From Microcaldota archaeon (GTDB lineage: Archaea > Micrarchaeota > Micrarchaeia > Burarchaeales > Fermentimicrarchaeaceae), in contig JACCLG010000027.1 in the NCBI GenBank assembly GCA_013425335.1, positions 1 to 35,577 of the forward strand: a stretch of 35,577 nt of DNA. Reading direction: 5' to 3'. Shown in pieces: positions 31,177-35,577 of the stretch (position 1 is the first letter of the stretch; each line of letters starts with the position of its first letter). The position numbers and the translations under genes are program-made. The notes beneath the pieces are model-generated. The model did no database searches, had not been told where the DNA came from, and saw nothing but the letters and a program-made list of their open reading frames with translations.

Positions 31177-32064
31177 ATGAGCAGGATATTGGTTATAGGG
31201 GCGGCGGGTTTGCTAGGTGGCAGGCTCATGGAGGGAGGGAAGAGCAAGTATGAGATGTATGGAACGTATAAGGAGAACAAAATGAAAGGCAGTAACTTGC
31301 ACCACCTGGATGTTACCAAGAGGGAAGAAGTCTTCTCAATTTTGGAGAGGGTAAAACCGGACTGCGTGGTGGATACAGCAGCCATAACGGGAGTAGATTA
31401 CTGCGAGACGCATCCCGAGGAGGCATGGCTGGTGAATGTGGAGGGGACTAAGAACGTTGCAGAAGCCTGCAAGAGAGCTGGAGCTAAGATGATATTTCTC
31501 TCAACAGATTATGTATTTGATGGGAAGAAGCTGGATTACCATGAGAAGGACAAGCCAAGGCCCCTGAATTATTATGCAAAAACAAAGCTGATTGCAGAGC
31601 ATGTGCTTGAGGCACTTGACGTTAATTACATAGTTGCTAGAACTGCAGTGCTATATGGTGTGGGGGGACTTGGAAAGACAACTTTCGTTAGTTGGGTAAT
31701 AGAGAATCTGAGAAAAAAGGAGAACATTAATGTGGTTACGGACCAGCACAATAACCCCACCTACGCAGACAACCTTGTCGAGATACTATTCGCTCTTTAC
31801 AGGAAGGATGCGAATGGAGTATTTCATGTCACCGGCTTGGACTGTATGAGCAGGTATGAATTCGCAAAGAGAATAGCTGAGGTATTCGACTTTGATGATG
31901 AGTACATCCATCCCACCACCACACCCCAGCTCAACCAGATAGCCCAAAGGCCTGAGAAAGTGTTTATGTCGACGAATAAAGTTGAGAGAATAACAGGGAT
32001 AAAACCAACTGGAGTTAAGGAAGGGCTGGAAAGACTGAAGAAACAGCTGGAGATGATAGAATGA
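31177..32064 (+). CDS. rmlD: dTDP-4-dehydrorhamnose reductase
   Basis: 295 residues from the ATG at 31177, preceded by AGAGGG; a reading from 31144 lacks a binding site. The extended SDR fold has the cofactor loop G-A-A-G-L-L-G-G near 7-14, then D-T-A-A-I-T-G-V-D and S-T-D-Y-V-F-D-G. The catalytic pair is Y-Y-A-K-T-K. It performs the last step to dTDP-L-rhamnose. Its stop overlaps the rmlB start as ATGA. Confidence 0.92.
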   Translation: MSRILVIGAAGLLGGRLMEGGKSKYEMYGTYKENKMKGSNLHHLDVTKREEVFSILERVKPDCVVDTAAITGVDYCETHPEEAWLVNVEGTKNVAEACKRAGAKMIFLSTDYVFDGKKLDYHEKDKPRPLNYYAKTKLIAEHVLEALDVNYIVARTAVLYGVGGLGKTTFVSWVIENLRKKENINVVTDQHNNPTYADNLVEILFALYRKDANGVFHVTGLDCMSRYEFAKRIAEVFDFDDEYIHPTTTPQLNQIAQRPEKVFMSTNKVERITGIKPTGVKEGLERLKKQLEMIE

Positions 32065-33017
32065 GGATACTTGTGACTGGTGGGGCGGGATTCATATTTT
32101 CAAATTTCATAAGACATATGCTGAAGAAATATCCTGATTACCATATAACCAATCTGGATAAGCTAACCTACTGCGGTCGTATCGAGAATACTCTTGATTT
32201 CAAGAACAACAAGAATTACAAATTCATAAAAGGCGATATATGCAACAAAAAACTTGTTGAGAAAATTACAAAGGGTACTGATGTTATAATAAATGGTGCA
32301 GCGGAGACTCACGTGGATAGGTCTATCATAGACGCGGGCACATTTGTTAAAACAGATATGTTTGGCACGTATGTGCTTCTTGAGGCAGCAAGGAAGAATG
32401 ATGTTGAAAAATACATTCAGGTAAGTACTGATGAGGTTTATGGCAGCATAAAGAATGGAAGTTTCAAGGAGAGCGACCCGCCCAACCCCAGCTCACCCTA
32501 CTCGGCCAGCAAAGCAGGGGCGGATATGCTTGTTGGGGCTTACCGCAAAACTTACAATCTGCCAGCAATGATAACGAGAAGTTCCAACAACTACGGCCCA
32601 TACCAATTCCCTGAGAAGCTCGTACCGCTTTTCATAACAAACCTACTTGAGAACAAAAAAGTTCCAGTATACGGAACGGGTTTGAACATACGCGATTGGC
32701 TGTTTGTGATTGACAACTGCAAAGCAATAGATAAGGTACTGCATAAGGGGAGAATCGGGGAGATTTACAACATTGCAGCCTCAGAGGAGAGGGATAATCT
32801 TGAGATAACAAAAATCCTGCTGAAGCTAATCGGCAAATCTGAAGAGATGATTCAGTTTGTTGAGGATAGGAAAGGGCATGATTTTAGGTATTCGATGGGC
32901 AGCAGTAAGATTAGAGAACTTGGCTGGAAGCCTGAAGTTGATTTGGAGGTAGGGTTGAAAGCGACTGTGGAATGGTATAGAGAGAATGAACAATGGTGGA
33001 GGAGCATTAGGAAATAA
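32061..33017 (+). CDS. rmlB: dTDP-glucose 4,6-dehydratase
   Basis: 318 residues, normal length. The catalytic region S-T-D-E-V-Y-G carries the D-E pair, and Y-S-A-S-K supplies the Tyr and Lys. R-S-S-N-N-Y-G-P-Y-Q-F-P-E-K is the substrate-binding segment. The N-terminal loop reads G-G-A-G-F-I-F-S-N-F, so the third Gly of the usual GxxGxxG is Phe. The enzyme converts dTDP-glucose to the 4-keto-6-deoxy sugar with tightly bound NAD. It is coupled to rmlD by ATGA and followed by rmlA after 22 bases. Confidence 0.94.
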   Translation: MRILVTGGAGFIFSNFIRHMLKKYPDYHITNLDKLTYCGRIENTLDFKNNKNYKFIKGDICNKKLVEKITKGTDVIINGAAETHVDRSIIDAGTFVKTDMFGTYVLLEAARKNDVEKYIQVSTDEVYGSIKNGSFKESDPPNPSSPYSASKAGADMLVGAYRKTYNLPAMITRSSNNYGPYQFPEKLVPLFITNLLENKKVPVYGTGLNIRDWLFVIDNCKAIDKVLHKGRIGEIYNIAASEERDNLEITKILLKLIGKSEEMIQFVEDRKGHDFRYSMGSSKIRELGWKPEVDLEVGLKATVEWYRENEQWWRSIRK

Positions 33018-33039
33018 ATTTGTAGTGATAGGTGTGAAT

Positions 33040-33789
33040 ATGACTGGCATTGTTGGAGTTGTTCTAGCTGGCGGCGAGGCGACCAGGTTGGGAGAGCTGA
33101 CAAGGATAACAAACAAACATCTATTGCCTATCGGCAGACTTCCGATGGTCTACTATCCATTGAAAAGACTGGAGGAGGCAGGAATAAAAGAAATATGCCT
33201 AGTTACTGGGCAGAACCACGCAGGCGATTTTATAGATGTGCTTGGCGATGGCAGAGTAATCAACAGAGATGGAAAATTGGTAATTGACGTCAACCTTACA
33301 TACAAAGTCCAAAAGAGAGCCGGCGGGATAGCAGAGGCTCTTGGCCTCACAAAACATTTTGTTGGCGAGGATAAAGTTGTGGTGATACTCGGAGACAACA
33401 TAATAGGCGGTTCCATAAAGCCGTATGTCGACGCATTCAGGAAGCAGGGGGTGGGAGCTAGGCTGCTTTTGAAGAAAGTTAAAGACCCATGGAGGTTTGG
33501 TGTTGTTGAGATAAAAGATGGGAAAATAGTCAATATTGTGGAGAAACCCAAAAAACCAAAATCTAATATTATACAGATTGGAGTTTACATGTATGATAAC
33601 AGTATATTTGGCGTAGTATCAAAATTGAAACCATCGGCACGTGAAGAGCTTGAAATTACTGATGTAAACATGCATTATGTTAAGAATGGGAATGCAGAGT
33701 TTGACATACTGAAACACTGGTGGATCGATGCAGGCACGCTCGATTCCCTTATGAAGGCAAACAAACTGGCATTTAGTGGGATACTCTAA
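33040..33789 (+). CDS. rmlA: Glucose-1-phosphate thymidylyltransferase
   Basis: 249 residues from the ATG at 33040 after ATAGGTG; the frame is open further upstream into the rmlB tail. The nucleotidyltransferase signature reads G-G-E-A-T-R-L-G-E-L-T-R-I-T-N-K-H-L-L-P-I-G, with Ala in place of the usual second Gly. V-I-L-G-D-N-I-I-G holds the metal-binding Asp, and V-E-K-P-K-K-P the Lys segment. It is of the short type (about 240-290 residues). It makes dTDP-glucose for rmlB. Directly after its TAA the frame continues into the relic of another gene. Confidence 0.92.
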   Translation: MTGIVGVVLAGGEATRLGELTRITNKHLLPIGRLPMVYYPLKRLEEAGIKEICLVTGQNHAGDFIDVLGDGRVINRDGKLVIDVNLTYKVQKRAGGIAEALGLTKHFVGEDKVVVILGDNIIGGSIKPYVDAFRKQGVGARLLLKKVKDPWRFGVVEIKDGKIVNIVEKPKKPKSNIIQIGVYMYDNSIFGVVSKLKPSAREELEITDVNMHYVKNGNAEFDILKHWWIDAGTLDSLMKANKLAFSGIL

Positions 33790-33885
33790 ACATTACAGCA
33801 AAATGTATTAGAAGCTGGCGTAAAATACGATTGGAGCAGAATAGCTGAAAAAGTCTTAAAAATTTATTCGTCTCTTTTTTGTTAA
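33790..33885 (+). pseudogene. Orphan 31-codon tail of a lost GT4 glycosyltransferase gene
   Basis: The sequence directly after the rmlA stop reads, in the same frame, 31 codons ending in TAA at 33883-33885. It contains VKYDWSRIAEKVLKIYSS, the typical last helix of GT4 glycosyltransferases (compare Y-N-W-R-I-I-A-K-N-I-S-E-V-Y-S-S at the end of the gene at 29485-30585). There is no start codon or catalytic part. Its last 30 bases overlap, antisense, the end of the next gene. It is a rearrangement scar. Confidence 0.75.
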
Positions 33886-34908
33886 GTACAAAAGAAAGGC
33901 GGCGATTAGACCTATGCTATAATACGGTATAGATTTTTGGTACATGTTGAATACCGTCCACAAAAATAGATAGACGACCAAATACCCAACAAGCCTTTTT
34001 TGCTGGATTTTTTCCATCGTGGAGAAAGAAAGGACTGCCCAAGCTAAAGCGAATGAGGTTATTATCTTTCCAGTATATTCATTTATGCCATTGTTAGTTA
34101 AGAAAAATGCTGCTATGGATAATGTAAGTAAAATCAGAATATTATCCATCTCCGGACTCTCAAGTGATAGATATTCAAGTAGACTGCCCATAACGCCTAT
34201 TACCAAAAGCAGATACGCAAGTAAAGCGAACTCATTTGCAACAGACTCAAAGCCCGATGCTAGGATGAATGCGGTAATCACTAAACAAATTATTCCCATG
34301 GATATGAGCCTTTCCTCAACCGTAAACTTTCCAAAATTCTTCTTTGTAAGAGAGAGTAATGACGCCGATTTTTCTTTTGCAACATCAAAGTAAAAAGTCA
34401 ATAAGCAGAATAGGACTGCCATTAAAAATAGGAATATTAACTGATAGATGCTTGGTTTTACGTAGAGGTAGTATTCAAGGTACCTCTCACTAGAGTTTTC
34501 TGGTTTGAATGTGAGCTGAACCAGATAATTCCCAGGCGGAGTCAGGAGAGGAAGGCTATTCTCAGTACGTATAGTGACCTTTTCTCCCTGTTTAAAGTCT
34601 CTGATTGAAGCTCCCTGCCGTCTGTAAACCACATTTCCTAAATAGCTAATTTCCACACTTATATCTATTTTTTTTATCGTTTCATTTTTCTTGTTAATTA
34701 TGTCAAAGTAGAAAGTTGAAGTTTCCGCTGGATTTGCGTAGTTCTTGTGCGTATAGAAAGTTATATTCAGCAAATCATCCGCCAACTCTGCTTTGGCAGG
34801 CAGTTTTGGCGATTCAAGAACGTAAAAAATGCCTGTTAGTACGAATGCTGAAGTGAATACCAAAAATGCAATTGCGAATAATAGCTTTACCATCTTTTCT
34901 GATTCCAT
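33856..34908 (-). CDS. Polytopic membrane protein with outer beta domain (350 aa)
   Basis: An N-terminal membrane helix (about 7-28) is followed by an extracytoplasmic domain of about 120 residues. That domain resembles a CARDB/NPCBM-type beta sandwich (repeated strands, F-Y-F-D-I-I-N-K-K, P-G-N-Y-L-V-Q-L-T-F). About eight further membrane helices complete the protein. The last nine codons (L-T-K-K-R-R-I-N-F) lie antisense within the relic of a glycosyltransferase gene, so the C-terminus may have been altered by the rearrangement. It lies four bases after the next gene on the same strand and probably takes part in envelope or glycan assembly; function is unknown. Confidence 0.75.
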   Translation of the reverse strand: MESEKMVKLLFAIAFLVFTSAFVLTGIFYVLESPKLPAKAELADDLLNITFYTHKNYANPAETSTFYFDIINKKNETIKKIDISVEISYLGNVVYRRQGASIRDFKQGEKVTIRTENSLPLLTPPGNYLVQLTFKPENSSERYLEYYLYVKPSIYQLIFLFLMAVLFCLLTFYFDVAKEKSASLLSLTKKNFGKFTVEERLISMGIICLVITAFILASGFESVANEFALLAYLLLVIGVMGSLLEYLSLESPEMDNILILLTLSIAAFFLTNNGINEYTGKIITSFALAWAVLSFSTMEKIQQKRLVGYLVVYLFLWTVFNMYQKSIPYYSIGLIAAFLLYLTKKRRINF

Positions 34909-34912
34909 GATA

Positions 34913-35577
34913 TCAACCTCTAAATGTCCATTCTTTGAATTCTTTGTTGGGTTCTATCAACTCATGCAAGTGACCTCGCGGATGCGAGTGCAAAACTATA
35001 TAAGGTCCTATCTTATAGACCTCAACCTCTTTTATATTCTCAGGCTTAGTTTTAAAATCTATGAGTTTGGGTTCGACAATAATGTACCAGTCAGGTTCCA
35101 TCTCTAAGACTTTATCTACATCCCTCTCGTACCAAACCCATTCCTTTGCATCTTTTATAAATGCCCCATGAAGTCCGGCTATTGTCTCATTACTAGCTTT
35201 CTGATTTAACAATGCGATTACCTCCCCATCATACCAGTAACCGAAATCATGCACTCCTATTGCTCCTCTCAAGCTGAGTATTGTCGCCAGATAAGAGAAG
35301 AGAAGGAATTGCAGAATTAATACCGAGAAAAGCGAAATATTTAGAGGATATTTTTGGAAGTATTTTTTCCATATCCAGACTATGCCCGGTCCTGCAAGCA
35401 GTGCCATTGATGCCTGCAATCCCATAGAATATTGAGTTAGGGCACCATTGTATATGAAGCCTTGAATCAAGCTTATTATTAGAAACTGGGGGAGGATTAA
35501 GATCAGAAGGTTGTCTCTCTTATTCCAAACCCACGAAATAAAACCAACAACGGTTATTATTTGTACAATTAAAAATT
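34913..35577 (-). CDS. C-terminal part of a membrane protein, possible GT-C glycosyltransferase (5' end outside window)
   Basis: The minus-strand frame is open from the window edge to the stop at 34913, about 220 codons. It has at least four hydrophobic segments and then a soluble tail with D-F-G-Y-W-Y-D-G-E-V-I-A-L-L-N, Y-E-R-D-V-D-K-V-L-E and E-P-D-W-Y-I-I-V-E-P. A C-terminal alpha/beta tail of this kind after many helices is usual in PMT/ArnT-type GT-C enzymes, which use polyprenyl-linked sugars on the outer face. The catalytic N-terminal loops are not in the window, so the assignment stays tentative. Confidence 0.6.
   Translation of the reverse strand, partial: FLIVQIITVVGFISWVWNKRDNLLILILPQFLIISLIQGFIYNGALTQYSMGLQASMALLAGPGIVWIWKKYFQKYPLNISLFSVLILQFLLFSYLATILSLRGAIGVHDFGYWYDGEVIALLNQKASNETIAGLHGAFIKDAKEWVWYERDVDKVLEMEPDWYIIVEPKLIDFKTKPENIKEVEVYKIGPYIVLHSHPRGHLHELIEPNKEFKEWTFRG

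Overview
The window looks like part of an archaeal chromosome. It carries an archaeal replication factor C small subunit, a compact archaeal-type AspRS, a long archaeal IleRS and dolichyl-phosphate-type glycosyltransferases. BRE/TATA-like promoters lie 20 to 40 bases before starts, T-tracts follow genes, and GGTGAT-type ribosome binding sites are common. Small membrane and zinc proteins and very tight packing suggest a reduced, perhaps DPANN-like lineage. I cannot name the phylum from the sequence alone.

Region 1 (1-16439, almost all on the minus strand) is the most interesting part. A 14-gene array from 14909 down to 1537, with gaps of at most a few tens of bases or short overlaps, resembles the core of a type IV secretion or conjugation machine. 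It holds six consecutive, divergent, VirB6/TrbL-like polytopic membrane proteins, two paralogous proteins with two membrane helices plus a soluble domain, and a VirB4/HerA-type ATPase. A free-standing copy of the ATPase C-terminal domain follows, then four unrecognised accessory proteins. Three VirB2-like two-helix pilin genes lie just upstream, separated by T-tracts. Ahead of the first pilin are a BRE/TATA box, a near-perfect 22-bp palindrome and a leader hairpin. No relaxase and no VirD4-type coupling protein is visible. The nearest known comparison is the Ced/Ted DNA-import apparatus of Thermoproteota, whose pilins and membrane channel are homologous to conjugation parts. Downstream lies the 5' part of a secreted protein with almost identical 100-residue Ig-like repeats (1-1483).

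Region 2 (16440-26500) is mostly housekeeping: small membrane proteins, aspS with a coiled-coil surface protein gene, a methyltransferase, a zinc protein, ileS and rfcS. Between the methyltransferase and the zinc protein gene is a collapsed relic of a radical-SAM methylthiotransferase (MtaB/CDKAL1 family). It keeps only the first about 20 and last about 20 recognisable codons.

Region 3 (26545-35577) is a surface-glycan island. It holds two GT2 and two GT4 glycosyltransferases, the four dTDP-rhamnose genes (rmlC divergent from rmlD-rmlB-rmlA), a polytopic membrane protein and the C-terminal part of a possible GT-C enzyme. A 31-codon tail of a lost GT4 gene directly follows the rmlA stop codon, so this island has been rearranged.

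Every stretch longer than about 300 bases is covered by genes. I found no tRNA, rRNA, CRISPR array or insertion sequence.
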